Positions 12,131 through 22,663 of a stretch of DNA of 64,000 nucleotides are shown piece after piece. A program made the translations under genes and the position numbers. The stretch's first letter is position 1; each line of letters opens with the position of its first letter. The stretch is from Linum tenue (lineage: Eukaryota > Streptophyta > Magnoliopsida > Malpighiales > Linaceae): assembly GCA_946122785.1 (NCBI GenBank), contig CAMGYJ010000002.1, forward strand, positions 36,956,495 through 37,020,494, in the 5' to 3' direction. Under the pieces are notes generated by a model, which was not told the DNA's origin, did not search any database, and worked only from the letters and a program-made list of their open reading frames with translations.

Positions 12131-12915
12131 TCAAGGTCGTGAATGATGTTGTGCACGCGTCAGTGAAATGGAAGGGGCATCCTTTTCAAAAAGCTTCGTT
12201 AGTGGCAACGCGATCTTCGATAAATCCTTCATGAAACGCTGATAGAAACCTGCATGGCCCAGGAAAATGCGAACTCCCTTCACAAAAGTGGGAGGAGGTA
12301 GCTTGCTAATCGTATTAATCTTTGCTTTGTCCACCTCGATTCCCATCTTGGAAATATTATGCCCCAACACTATGCCTACTCGAACCATGAAGTGACATTT
12401 CTCCCAGCTTAGCGCTAGGTTCGTCTCCTCACATCTTTTCAGGACAAGTTCCGGGCTATGGAGAAAGTGAGAGAATGAGTCTCCATAAACCGAAAAGTCC
12501 TCCATGAACACTTCCATGATTTCTCCGACCAGATGGTCGAAGATGGCGAGTATACACCTATGGAACATGGCGAGGCATTGCAAAGCCCCAAGGGAAACCG
12601 TCGGTAGGTGAAGGTAGTTTTCGCCTAGTCTTCTGGTGCTATGGGTATATGAAAATACCCAGACATCCCATCCAGGAAACAATAAAACTCGTGCCCCAAA
12701 AACCTCTCGGGCATCTGTTCAATGACTTGAAGAGTGAAATGATCCTTCCTTGTGGCATCGTTGAGGCAACGATAGTCGATGCAAACGCAGTACCCAGTCC
12801 CTATTCTCATCGGGATGAGCTCTTTCTTCTCATTTGGGACTACAATCATCTCGCCCTTCTTAGGCACTACCTCAGTGGGATTGACCCACTCTCTATAAAA
12901 AATGGCGAAAAATGA
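12131..12915 (-). pseudogene. Athila-type reverse transcriptase
   Basis: The N-terminal half reads VCIDYRCLNDATRKDHFTL and FLDGMSGYFHIPIAPED (12625-12867), which keeps the motif A aspartate. A frameshift leads to 12131-12682, which reads VFMEDFSVYG at about 12490-12520 where the family has F-M-D-D, so the first aspartate of the catalytic pair is glutamate. Then come LSWEKCHFMV, GIVLGH and the thumb region IRIFLGHAGFYQRF-like. The order relative to RNase H and protease is normal. Confidence 0.8.
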
Positions 12916-13440
12916 TTCTCGCGCCCATCAACTTGATAATCTCTACTATGACCACGACCTCCAGATTCGGTGTCAATCTCCTCTAGGGCCGTCTCACCAG
13001 TTGAATCTCATCCTCCATCAGGATCTGATTGGAACAGAAAGAAGGGTTGATCCCCCGGATATCGGTGATCTTCCATGCCAGAGCTCGCTCATACTGCTTC
13101 AGCAGGGCCACTAGTCTGGTCTTCTCCTTGGGTGTGAGGGTCGAGCTGATGATAAATGGAAGCTTGTTCACCTCCCCAAGAAATGCATAATCCAAGTGAG
13201 GAGGCAAGGGCTTCAGCTCCAGTTCTGGTGGCTTGTCTAAAGAGGTGGTGATATGGTTCGAGGATGAGATCAGCTTGAACGGCTTCTCGACCTCCAGGAA
13301 CTCGCCACGCTCTAGTACTGCCAACTGCTCCTCCATCTTAAGCTCCTGTGATGCCTGCTCACCTAGCAAAATACTGCGCTCAAGGACATCATCAGCACCC
13401 GCACTCGTGATGGCGAGTGCGGTTTCAAAATCAGATCACA
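12916..13440 (-). pseudogene. Protease-RT linker of Athila pol
   Basis: The minus-strand frame 12983-13369 reads PPELELKPLPPHLDYAFLGE and TLTPKEKTRLVALLKQYERALAWKITDI. This is the well-known 'LELKPLPxHLxYAFL' and 'LLxxLRxxKxAIGWxIxDI' linker between protease and RT in Athila-type gypsy elements. It is open over 128 codons but disconnected from both neighbours by stops or frameshifts. Confidence 0.75.
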
Positions 13441-13785
13441 CTAACCCAAGTCATCATGCATGTGGGAATGCTTTGCATTATCGAACACAGAAAATGTAGT
13501 TTGTTCATCCCTATCCCTAAAAATTAACTTTCCACTATGCACATCAATCAATGCCTTGGTGGTGGTGAGAAATGGTCTAACCAAAATTAAAGACACATTT
13601 AAGAATGCACCCACATTAACAAGCAAGTCCTCAATGATACCCCTAGAATGCACAATCGATCGATCGGCTAACTGAATACTCATCCTAGTGGTTCTGGGTT
13701 CTTCTAGGTCTAGCTTCTTAAACCATTTATAAGGCATGACATTAATGCTAGCGCCTAGGTCCGCCAAGGACGTTCCTACATGCAT
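13441..13785 (-). pseudogene. Athila-type aspartic protease
   Basis: A minus-strand open frame of about 114 codons carries LADLGASINVMPYKWFKKL (active-site D-L-G-A-S, usual for Athila rather than D-T/S-G) and, further on, ATRMSIQLADRSI-like and VRPFLTTTKALIDV, the distal hydrophobic-G/R-P-F-L motif (here V-R-P-F-L). It would cleave gag-pol. It sits between the gag C-terminus and the RT linker as expected. Confidence 0.75.
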
Positions 13786-14438
13786 GATGCCAATAACAAG
13801 AGGGATAGTAAAACTCCCTAGGTATTTTTACTTCTCGGGCAGCTTGTTATGCAGTATTGCAAAACACTAATCACTCAACATCACTGTCGATAGATCCCCA
13901 AGTTTCTTCTTACTTGGGCATCTTCAACAGTGCCTCCATGAACTGTATGTTGATGTTGATATGTTTTAATATTGCCATGAACTTGGAAAACTCAGCCTCT
14001 AGCTTGTCTTTGTGCATACGAGTGGGAAAAGAAAGCTGGGGAACATGCTCCTTAACCACTGGCTGTGTTTTGGGAGCAGGCGCTTCCTTCTCAATCTCCA
14101 CTTCCTCGTCTTTGGCTGGAAGTGCTGAAACAGGTCGTGGTTCATCCTGCCTGCTCGGAGCAGGAACCACATTTGTCATCTACCCACTTCTCGTAGTAAT
14201 GGCATCCAACTGGTGATGAGAATCTTGAGTATTTGGGATGGTGTTGACAGGTAGAGTTCCCGACGCTATAGTAGCGTTGTGTTGGGCTATGCCCCCAATC
14301 TGGCTCTAGAGGTCCTGCTGAATGGCATTCTGGTTCCTCTGACTTGCCTCCAGATCATTGAATTTCCCTATGGAAAAATCCATGAACAGGTCCATCTTGG
14401 CGAACTTTTGAGTACTGGTACTCACGAAGGTCGTCACC
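13786..14438 (-). pseudogene. Athila-type gag C-terminal region
   Basis: Minus-strand reading includes VPQLSFPTRMHKDKLEAEFSKFM (in parts) with HININIQFMEALLKMP (about 13910-14040), the conserved block just upstream of Athila protease. Upstream of it lies QKFAKMDLFMDFSIGKFNDL (about 14340-14410). A stop separates the two pieces near 14180. The reading is cut at 14438 by the family B LTR and resumes at 16003. Confidence 0.7.
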
Positions 14439-16002
14439 TGATTCGGGCCTAATTGTACATGTTTTACCCCTGTTTTACTTAGGTGTTTGTGCCAAATTCA
14501 CTCCTAAAAGGTTGGTTTTACGCTAGGTTCCTCGTGTTTTAGTGTGTTTCAAGATTTAACAGGTGAAACCAGCCTTGGAGTCGAAAGTTGGGCGAAAAGG
14601 ATCGAAAACCGGGAGAAGAGGTGAAAAAGGGCCAGTTTACGGCTATCCAAGGAAGTTCACATTCTTGCATGACCGTGAAGAAAGAGCCATTGACCGTGAA
14701 TCGTGAGGCGTCCAGAGCCAAAATGGAGGTTACTGACACAAGATGAGTTCACGGTCACTAAGACCGTGAATGAAGGCTGTTGACCGTGAACAGAAGAGAT
14801 CGAAGCGGTGCATTTTGGCGCACGCCTGCAGTTCACATACGCGTTTTGTGGTTCTAGGCCGTGAACTCAGCTCGTCTCTGGTTTAAATGATGAGCTGAAA
14901 GGAGGAGACAAGGGAGAGCCCACTTTGTGTGAAAAGCCTTCTTCAGATTTCTAGAGAGAGAAACACGAACCAAGGAAGAAGAAGGCTAGGGTTTTGCTTC
15001 AAGGTGGATTTTGGGAAGATTTCCTCAAAGGAAAGCTCAACACAAGGGCCAAGGAGACTGGGAGCATCCTCCAAGATGGTTCCCTCTTCTTCTCTTTGTG
15101 TTTTTCCCATCTCTAGCATGGAGTAGTCTCATTTCACTTGGGTGTTGTGAAACCCTAACTCTACCATGTAGTTTCTTTTATGTGAATTGGATGATTGTCA
15201 TTGGGTATTATTTAATTCAATGATTGAGGTATTATTCAATGTTGATTGTGCATGCTTGTGCTTAGCAACCTAGGGGTTGTGCATGTTTTGTGCTTAGCAT
15301 CCTTAGGTTTGTGCATTTTGGTGCTTAGCAACCTAAGGATTGTGCATAATTGTGTTTAGCACCCTTAGGTTTGTGCTTGTTGGTGCTAGCAATCGAATTA
15401 GCCACATTAACCTAGCTTAGAGAGGAAAATCCCCCTTCCAAGGGAGACTCAATCGAGTTGGTTTTCTTTCAGCTTTCTAAGCCACCTAACTAGGTTAATT
15501 TAGGGCAACCCTAATTATTGAATTAAGCATCGGTTAATCGCGATCAAGCCGTCCGACCTTTGAGTTGAGTGAGGGAGTAAGTCAACTACCGATTGTCTAA
15601 ACCGAGAGGGTCGAGTGACACGACCTTTGATATTTACCTCGGTTTAGCAATTGAGATTGTGGTCTCCGACCATGTATGCATCCCTTGGCGGTTCGCGATT
15701 ACCTTGTCTAAAACAATCGTTCCCATTCGCATAGCATGGTAGTAGTTAGGGGGAAGCGACACCCGAGTGATCCTTCCACAAAAGAGTTTTCAAAACCCAT
15801 TTACCTTTGTTCTATTTTAGTACAATTAGCAAACTTTTAAACCAAACCTTTGTTGCTAGATAATGATTTCAACAATTGAAGTAGGGGTAGACGGACCGCC
15901 CCGGGTTGATATCTAAATACTTTCTCTATACTGCACCTGGCTAGATTTTAAAAACTTGGACTTTAGTTGGGATTTTATTGTGGTGTAGTTTCGTTCGAGT
16001 CA
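14439..16002 (+). mobile_element. Solo LTR of family B inserted in gag
   Basis: A 1564-bp sequence beginning TGATTCGGGCCTAATTG and ending TTCGAGTCA lies inside the gag frame of the minus-strand Athila-type element. The flanks tcacc (14434-14438) and tcact (16003-16007) are a 4-of-5 TSD. The antisense copy at about 49100-50701 starts with the same terminal block (TGATTCGGG). Internal features are several 'gaccgtgaa' palindromic blocks (14640-14870) and a cluster of 'gtgcttagcaacctaggg'-like repeats (15240-15400). No internal element DNA is attached, so LTR-LTR recombination is the likely origin. Confidence 0.75.
15240..15400 (+). repeat. Tandem repeats inside LTR B
   Basis: Four imperfect copies, about 38 bp each, of 'ttgtgcat...tgcttagca(a/t)cctta'. 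The other family B LTR has a different, longer repeat array at the equivalent place (49347-49731). Confidence 0.7.
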
Positions 16003-17190
16003 TCACTAAATTTCCTTGCTCGGATATATGGTGACCCTGTGTTGGGACTGCTGTCGTCTGATGAATTTGTCGTTGCTACGGCTGAAAGATTGCCCCTGTC
16101 TGGGCTAGAATGGTTGTTGTTGTTGGAACTGACCCTATCGGTTTTGGTACTGCTGTATCTGGGGAAAGCCACCAGTCGGTGCTGCGAAGTTAGGAGGCTT
16201 GGTGTTGCTGCCACCCCAGGAGAAGTTGGGGTGCTGGAGCCACCCCTCGTTATAAGTAACGTTGTAGGGTTCAAGGCCCCGAACATTGGCAATGAAGTCC
16301 AACTACTTGTGTGGGGTGGTGGATTCTCGCATGGCCTTACAGCCCTCCACCAAATGGTTGGAGCTCTCGCACCACTAACACTGGATCATTGGTGCTGCTG
16401 CCATGCCTCCGCCAGACACCAGGTTGTTGGGCTACTTCAACGTTTGAACCGGCTCTGCTACGTCACGTTCAAGGCTTGATTTGGTCTCCACAACGTATAC
16501 ACCACTATCCCTCGAACTCCTGCTTCTTGTAGTCTGGCCCCAAGAATGATCTCGGGGGGCCAAAGTATCGATCATCTGGTTCAATTCTGGCGGATTCTTT
16601 GTGAGGATGTCTCCACCCGGGAACAAAGACTCTATGAGCCGCTGACTCTCTGGGGACAAGGCACTGTAGAAGTTCTCCATGGTGAATGCATCACTGAAAT
16701 CATGGTGGGGACACTTCTAGAACAGTCCAGAATATCGTTCCCAAGCGTCTTTCAAGGATTCATCATCTTCCTGGCAAAAATGGATAATCTCCCATTGACT
16801 CTCTGAACTCTTCGAGGCCTGGTAGTACTGGTGCAAAAATTTGTTAGCCAGATCATCCCAAGAAGTGATGGACAGTGTCGGCTGAGTTTATAGCCACCTC
16901 TTTGCATGCCCGACAGAGTGTAGGGGAAAAGGTGAAGTCGGATCGCATCATTTGGAACACCGTTTAGCTTGAAACCGTTGGTCAGTTGCAAGAATCGAGC
17001 AAGGTATACCCTCGCCTCTTCCTCCATGAGCCCATGAAACTGAATGGAGGTTGTAATCAACTAGATTCAGCAGGTCTTGATCTCAAAGTTGTTAGCAAAT
17101 ATGGGTGGGTATTGGATGACTGGACGAATGTCGTCAATCCGTGGAGTGTAGAAGTACTTCATGGTGTGCTCCTGCAGAGTTGGCTGATGG
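16003..17190 (-). pseudogene. Athila-type gag, N-terminal and central part
   Basis: Minus-strand reading from about 17180: TPRIDDIRPVIQYPP, FEIKTC, two in-frame stops, then TTSIQFHGLMEEEARVYLARF and FKLNGVPNDAIRLHLFPYTL. This is the Athila gag core ('Q-F-x-G-L...A-I-R-L-R-L-F-P-F-S-L'). Further on ENFYSALSPESQRLI and NPPELNQMIDTLA match the gag C-lobe. A zinc knuckle C-x2-C-x4-H-x4-C is visible at about 16340-16400 with a stop inside, followed by a Gln-rich tail (about 16060-16200). Frameshifts and stops are numerous. Confidence 0.75.
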
Positions 17191-17329
17191 TTCGCAGCGT
17201 CTGCCTGTGGATTGCCATTGATAGGCGAAGTCGAAGGTGGTGTGGTAGGAGGTGTAATCTGCTCACAATCCATCTTGACATCATCCCACTTGAAATACTT
17301 GTGAAAATTCGGGATTGGAGTCATCTTTT

Positions 17330-17934
17330 AGCTTATTTCCTCCTCACCAAATCTTAAGGTGATCTTGCTTTCACTTACATCAATGATAGTCCATGTCATG
17401 GCTAAGAATGGTCGGCCTAGGATAATCGATGCATCACACCCCTCAGAGTCGAGAACCACGAAGTCCACTCCATAAACAAATTGAGAACATTTCACCAAGA
17501 CATTCTCTATGATTCCTCTTGGTTAGACAATGGACCTATTGGCCAACTCAATCCGCATCTTAGTAGGTATGAGTGGTCCAAGGTTTAATTCATTGTATAT
17601 CCGTGTAGGCATAAGTTTAATACTAGACCCCAAGTCGGCTAACGGATTCCAAAAAGTTTTGACTCCGAAAGTGCATGGAATAGTGAAGATTCCCGGATCT
17701 TGAAATTTGGGAGGGAATCCTCCACGCCCGATTGATGCCAAAGCCACTTCACTAACGTATACTATAGCTACTTCCTCAATTTTTCTCTTTCCCGATAATA
17801 TTTCCTTCAAGAATTTAGTATATTTTGGATCTTCATTACCATGTCTAGAAAAGGGACCATTACCTTTAATTGCTTCAAGGTATCCTTCCATGGAGCACAC
17901 TCATGATAGAGGTCACTTTCAAATAACCGTCTAA
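17330..17934 (-). pseudogene. Protease region of the second Athila-type element (element D)
   Basis: A minus-strand frame reads ILSGKRKIEEVAIVYV, GGFPPKFQDPGIFTIPC and LADLGSSIKLMPTRIYNEL, then ELANRSIV. After a stop near 17520 it continues as SIILGRPFLAMTWTIIDV with ITLRFGEEE. Both protease hallmarks are present (DLGSS and ILGRPFLA). It belongs with the gag at 18936-19454. The expected RT does not follow: within about 150 bp a new gag begins, so this element is joined to another one. Confidence 0.7.
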
Positions 17935-18935
17935 GATAATAAACTTTTGGTGTTGGATCGGGTACTTGAGTCTTCTTTGACTTCTCCTCATCTTCAATCT
18001 TGATTTCAATGGGGTTGCTCTTCTTTCCGAACTAGCTCTTCTTCTTGAGCGACTTCACGTTGAACTTCTGTTACCGGTATCCTCAGAGTTGAGATAGGAA
18101 TCTCCTTCAAAGGTTGGCCACTCCTTTGAGTTACCGCATGACATCCTTCCTTTGGGTTACGTTCAGTATTGCCCAGTAGAGTTTCTTGAGGTCTTAATTA
18201 CATAGTTTGATCCAACGAACTTAGTTGAGCTTCAAGATTTTGAAGTGAGGCTTGTTGATTATATTCCTTTGACCCGCTTCCAAACTTGAGAATTTGGTTG
18301 AGGTATTCTCTATGAACTTCTCAATAGCTTCAAACTTCCTGTTGGATTGTGTAACAAATTGTCCCACCAAATATCTAAGTTTAGAAACTCGACTATCAGA
18401 GGGTTAACTTTGTTCTTGATACGCTCTTTGGTATGATGGTTGACTTGGTCTTTGATAAGTATTTTGCATTGGAGCTTGAGATTGAAAACTCGGAGATTTC
18501 CTATTCATTGTAGAAGACCAAAGAAAATTAGGTTGATTCCTCCAACCCGGATTATATGTTGATTTATAAGAGTTTTTCCCTCGAGATTGCCCTCCAACAA
18601 AGTTGGCTTGCTCAAATTGTAGTGAAGCCTCAATCATAGACTTGCACTCTTCCATAGTATGACTTGAGTCACCACACCAATCACACTACATATGTTGCGT
18701 CCCATTACCTTTCATTGATATTACAACTTGATCGTTTTTCTTTGGAAAGTTCTTGAATATAAGCCGCTAACGATGTTGGTTCTTCAACCTTCATCAAACT
18801 TCCCTTCAATAAGCTCTTACCTCTCCTTCTGTCACCCCAATCATAGCTATTAAGGCTCATCTCTTCGATTAATTGTTGAATTTCTCTAACTTCTTTGTTT
18901 CTAATGGCACCACCACTAGCTGGATCAATGAGGCT
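17935..18935 (-). pseudogene. Gag C-terminal half of element D with zinc knuckle
   Basis: A perfect CCHC knuckle CDWCGDSSHTMEEC (C-x2-C-x4-H-x4-C) lies at about 18650-18692 on the minus strand. It is followed by ASLQFEQANFVGG and a Pro/Gln/Tyr-rich tail (YNPGWRNQPNFLWSS). The segment between the capsid ORF and the knuckle contains several stops (18700-18900). The section 17935-18300 is degenerate but reads lysine-rich linker fragments. Confidence 0.65.
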
Positions 18936-19454
18936 TCATGACTCCTTCGTTAACCCATTATAAAATCTTTCCACATGTAACCAATCGCCAATGCCATGGT
19001 GAGGACACTTGAGTAATAGAGATGTAAATCTTTCACATGCTTCAAACAATGGTTCATCCGCTTCTTGAGTAATAGTAATGTCACTTCTCATTAAAGTCAT
19101 TTTAGAAGGTGGGATATACCTTGCGAATAACTTGTTGCATAGATCACCCCATGATGCGATGGAGTGATGTGGTTGATTGTTCAACCATTTCTTCACCGGG
19201 CCACTCAAGGTAAACAAAAATAATCTTAATCGAATAGCCTCTTGAGGAACTCCATTCACTCTGATTCCATCGGTCAATTCGTAAAATGACTTGACATGTG
19301 CATGCGCATCCTCACTCATCATCCCATTGAATTGAACCGCACTTTGAAGCATTGATATCGTGCTTGACTTGATCTCGTACTCATCTTTGGGCAACGTCGG
19401 ATGAAGGATAGGTGATTGAAAATTATCCACACTTGGCCTAGAGTAAGAACCCAT
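18936..19454 (-). CDS. Gag capsid region of element D (172 codons, truncated)
   Basis: It starts at an ATG (19452-19454). Residues about 25-35 read LPKDEYEIKS and 38-45 read SMLQSAVQF. The capsid block QFNGMMSEDAHAHVKSFYEL...GVPQEAIRLRLFLFTL lies at residues 44-90, KKWLNNQP soon after, and CERFTSLLLKCPHHGI near 145. This is the Retrotrans_gag fold of Athila-type Ty3/gypsy elements. The frame is clean for 172 codons, then stops at the ERFYNGLTKES segment, where intact relatives continue. It is the 5'-most gene after the primer site at 22664-22681, from which it is separated by a LINE insertion. Probably inactive. Confidence 0.7.
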   Translation of the reverse strand: MGSYSRPSVDNFQSPILHPTLPKDEYEIKSSTISMLQSAVQFNGMMSEDAHAHVKSFYELTDGIRVNGVPQEAIRLRLFLFTLSGPVKKWLNNQPHHSIASWGDLCNKLFARYIPPSKMTLMRSDITITQEADEPLFEACERFTSLLLKCPHHGIGDWLHVERFYNGLTKES

Positions 19455-19756
19455 TGTTCATGGCATCGGTGGAACTTGAGCTTGTGGATCCGCCATCGGT
19501 GGAGTTTTAGGTCTTGTAACTCTTCTTAGATTCCTAAGGGTTCTCTCGATTTTTGTATCAAGAGGTAGTATTTCCAAAGAATCCCTTCTTCGCATTCAAA
19601 GGTGTTATAAAACACAACCTCAACAACCAATGACGTACGAAGTTCGATAACGAAACAAATAACAAAACACATAGGAAAATAACAAAAACACAAAGCAAAA
19701 ACGAAACAAACACATAAATAACAAAAACACTCACAAAAAACACAAAACGAACAAAC
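19455..19756 (-). other. Leader of element D with AAAC-rich stretch
   Basis: Untranslated leader between primer site and gag in minus sense. 19660-19769 is rich in (A)AAAC units. The last 13 bases, aaacaaaacaagg, are duplicated at 22605-22617 as the target site of the LINE. Confidence 0.5.
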
Positions 19757-19771
19757 AAACAAAACAAGGCT

Positions 19772-20590
19772 TTTTGGAAAGCATGCCACGTTGATCTAGG
19801 TAGTGGAGCATGGGTGTCTTTTTGGATGGACTATTGGGTTCCGAATAAGATTTTATCCGAAGCTTTTCCAAGAGTTGTCGCCGCTGTTGCCATGCCTGAT
19901 GCCTGGGTTTCGGACCTCGCTAACAATACAAGTACGAATACAGAATTGTACATTGAGCTTAATCAGATCCCTTGCGGACCAACTAGGCTGGTTTGGTCTC
20001 CAAATCCAGAGTGTGCGTTCTCTGTTCGTCTTATGTACATGCATTTTATTAGTAGCAGATTCCCAGGCGTGGATGGTTTCCTAGATGAGTCTGTTTGGCG
20101 TAATTTCATCCCGCACAATATTCGTGCTTTCATGTGGTTCGTGGCACACAAAAATATCCTTACCCTGGACAATCTACAAAGGAGATGATGGGCCCTTGTC
20201 AACAGGTGTACTATGTGCTATAGAGCTGAGGAATCCATCAATCATTTGTTCATCTATTGCGACTTCACTAGGAAAATTTGGAATGCACTTAGGAGCGTCG
20301 GCATCAACTTAACAATCCCCACAGGGGACATCCTTCACACTATCAGAAGATGGAGTAGCCACTGCCCAGATAACTTGAATGATTGGATTGTTTATGGTGC
20401 TGTTCATATGATTTTTTGGCAGGTTTGGCTTGAAAGAAACCAACAAACTTTCAGAGATCGATGTCTCGAGGCTATTGTGGTTTTTCATAAATCTATCATC
20501 TCAATCGTGGAATGGCTGGTTGCGCACAGAAAGGTCAGCAGGGAGCAAAAAAGTGAGTGGTTGAATACATTCATTATCCGAAGCCTTTAG
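19772..20590 (+). pseudogene. LINE ORF2 C-terminal end, zf-RVT domain
   Basis: One frame runs from 19772 to 20590 with a single in-frame TGA at 20186-20188. It reads GSGAWVSFWMDYWVPNKIL, then SVWRNFIPHNIRAFMWFVAH, then C-x2-C and H-x4-C residues (CTMCYRAEESINHLFIYCDF), and IFWQVWLERNQQTF. These are the zinc-binding reverse-transcriptase-associated motifs at the end of plant LINE ORF2. No RNase H domain follows. The TGA replaces the residue after LQRR, where relatives have a sense codon, so this is probably a single-base loss. Confidence 0.75.
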
Positions 20591-20785
20591 GCCTTATTCC
20601 GATTTGAGAGCTCTGGTCCTATTGTAGCAATTTTGTTCTTTTGATGTTGCTCATGTGTGGGGTTTGGCCTCTATGTTGTTGACAGATTGCATGACAGGGG
20701 CTATCTGGCCGGCCTATTTTGTTGTCCTTATAGTTTCTTCTCTTTTAGTTCTTTTTTCTTTTTGTTTGGTGGTTGTATTTGGTTT

Positions 20786-22482
20786 TTGTTGACACCCAAA
20801 ATTATTTTGGACTAAATTAAATGCCGCATTAATTAGTCTCGGTGTTTAATTCAATGCCGCATGATAAAAAATGGCGTCGTTGAAAACAAGCAACGTCGTG
20901 GGGAGTTTAAACGGCACCTCGATTAAGCCCAACAAAGTCACGGTACTTGAAACGACATTGTTAGTAGAAAACAATGTTGTGAGCGGCTTTGCAATGTTGG
21001 TGTTTCGGTTGGAAAAGGAGTGCTCTATATTCCTTACCTAAGAAGGAGGATTTTGCAAGGGGCCGAAAACAACATTGCTTGGTTGCGTGACAACACCGTT
21101 GTGGAATAAAAAAAACAGCATTATTTATTAAAATAAAACAATGATGGCAAGATCTCTTTAGTGGCGTGTGTTTAGCAATGCCGCGGAGTCCCAACATCAT
21201 TGTGGCACAGATTCCACCTCGACGAGGAAATGAGATTAAGAAGCAATGTTGTTTAGCTGAAAAACGACATCGTATGAAGTATCAACAACTCCGCGGTATT
21301 GGTAAGCGATGTCATTTAAGTAGAAACAATATCGCAGTGGGTAAGGGCCGCCAAATCCAACTCAGTCCAAAACAACATCATGAATTCACTGTTGGCCATG
21401 ATACCAAGAGGTCGCATTTTTTAGTGGAAACAATGTCGTGAAGTAAAAAGCAAGCGAAGTTGTATGGGGAAGAAAACAACGCGGACTCAGCCCAACAACG
21501 TCGCGATACTTGAAATAATGTCGTTTGGTACAAAGCAATGTTGCGGATCTCAGTGGCAAGATCAAAGTGGACAACATAGCGGTATCGAGAAAATCAAGCC
21601 TGGTTGATTGTGTGATTTAATAATGTCACAACTTCGGCGACATCGGAAGTTTTACGCCGCTGACCTAAGGTGATCGATGTTGCAAGTTCAACAATGATAA
21701 ACGATGTTGGTTGGGGGAGAACAACGTCGTGAGCCATGCCAAATAGGGTGGCCATGAGTTAAATGTAGGCAAGCCCAATGAGGACAGGTAACGATGTGAT
21801 CGATCCCTATAAGTTCCGCGGTGGAGAGCTATGGAATTTGGCTCAATGTCGATGGCGGTGTCGTGATTCGAACCGTGTTACGAAGTAGATGTGTGTGCAC
21901 GTGACTTTTACACAATGAAGATTGGAGACCGGATGCGAAGCAGTTGAAGCCTACAACTTCGTGAAGAAGGATGGAGCACGTGGGAGTTCAAGACGGAGTA
22001 GTTGAGGAATTAGTTCCATGGAGCGTGAAAACTACGGAAGTGATTTTAGATCAAATCACCGGAGAAGGGATGGAGAAAAGGGAGAACCAAAAAATAAACA
22101 CAGAAACACATTTGCCAAACTTATCTTTTTCTCTGTAACTCCCTTGTGGAGCTCTCCTTCCACGAAGGATCTCCATGGTCATAATATTAGTCGTAGTCGT
22201 AGGAGATCTCCACATGAATCTCCATAGAAGTTGTTTTAACGTAGATTCCCCAAAAATTCGAACACCTTCGTTCAAATATTGTTTAGAGAGGTGTGAACCG
22301 AGTAAAGTCGTTCTTGGTTAGAAGTCAGAGGTGCATCGATCAAATCAACATCTCCATGTGGTGGATATTAGATGGTCGTCTTGATTTCAGAGGTTAGAGG
22401 TGTATCTCGTAAAACAACACCGCAAAAGTTTCATCCGCAAAACAACAAATCAACAATGTCATTTGGCATGTCGGCGGTGTAT
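20786..22482. mobile_element. 1.7-kb insertion of unclear class in the LINE 3' UTR
   Basis: Bounded by a perfect 9-bp direct repeat ATTTGGTTT (20777-20785 and 22483-22491), after which the LINE sequence resumes. The left edge begins TTGTTGACACCC, which looks like a gypsy-type LTR start, and an ...AACAAATCAACA end is present at about 22455. But 27 bp then remain before the repeat, and no 5-bp TSD fits TG/CA ends. The 9-bp duplication is the length made by Mutator-like elements, but terminal inverted repeats are not convincing. No coding sequence is recognisable. Confidence 0.5.
20815..21780. repeat. Array of degenerate CAACGTCGTG-like motifs
   Basis: About 30 short, irregularly spaced variants of (C)AA(C/T)G(T/C)(C/T)G(T/C)(G/T) occur on both strands. 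Examples are gcaacgtcgtgg, acgacattgtt, acaatgttgtgag, acaacgtcgcgat, aataatgtcgttt, aacaacgtcgtgag. Spacing is 20-45 bp and not constant, so this is motif enrichment rather than a simple tandem repeat. Confidence 0.65.
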
Positions 22483-22663
22483 ATTTGGTTTCGCGTTGAA
22501 ATAGTTTTTCTGTGGGGTTGTTAGTTGTACCTCTTGTGCGGCTTCAAATCCCTCCTTTGACTCTTTTCTTTTTCGTTTGAATGCATTAATCACCTTTATA
22601 AAGAAAACAAAACAAGGTAAAGACTAACTAACAACTTAATGGTTTTCTACTAGTTACTAAGGG

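Larger units (their letters stand above)
19770..22604 (+). mobile_element. 5'-truncated L1-type LINE, itself interrupted
   Basis: Flanked by a 13-bp direct repeat aaacaaaacaagg (19757-19769 and 22605-22617). It opens within the zf-RVT part of ORF2, so the 5' end was lost at insertion, as is usual for LINEs. The ORF ends at 20590, and the 3' untranslated region is split by a 1.7-kb insertion at 20786-22482. It resumes as 'cgcgttgaaatag...' up to 22604. There is no long poly(A); the tail merges with the A-rich target. It sits in the leader of element D. Confidence 0.75.

Noticed and set aside
9154..17190. Endogenous pararetrovirus or virus integration
   Set aside because: Protease, RT and integrase signatures are of Athila-type gypsy elements with integrase and an ATHILA ORF-1-like gene; no movement or coat-protein motif seen.
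22018..22275. Small open frames on both strands
   Set aside because: Inside the unclassified insertion, overlapping each other, with no motif.
20786..22482. Called as a simple gypsy solo LTR
   Set aside because: TG...CA ends can be proposed, but no 5-bp TSD fits, while a perfect 9-bp repeat lies outside with 27 bp unexplained. Left as class unknown.
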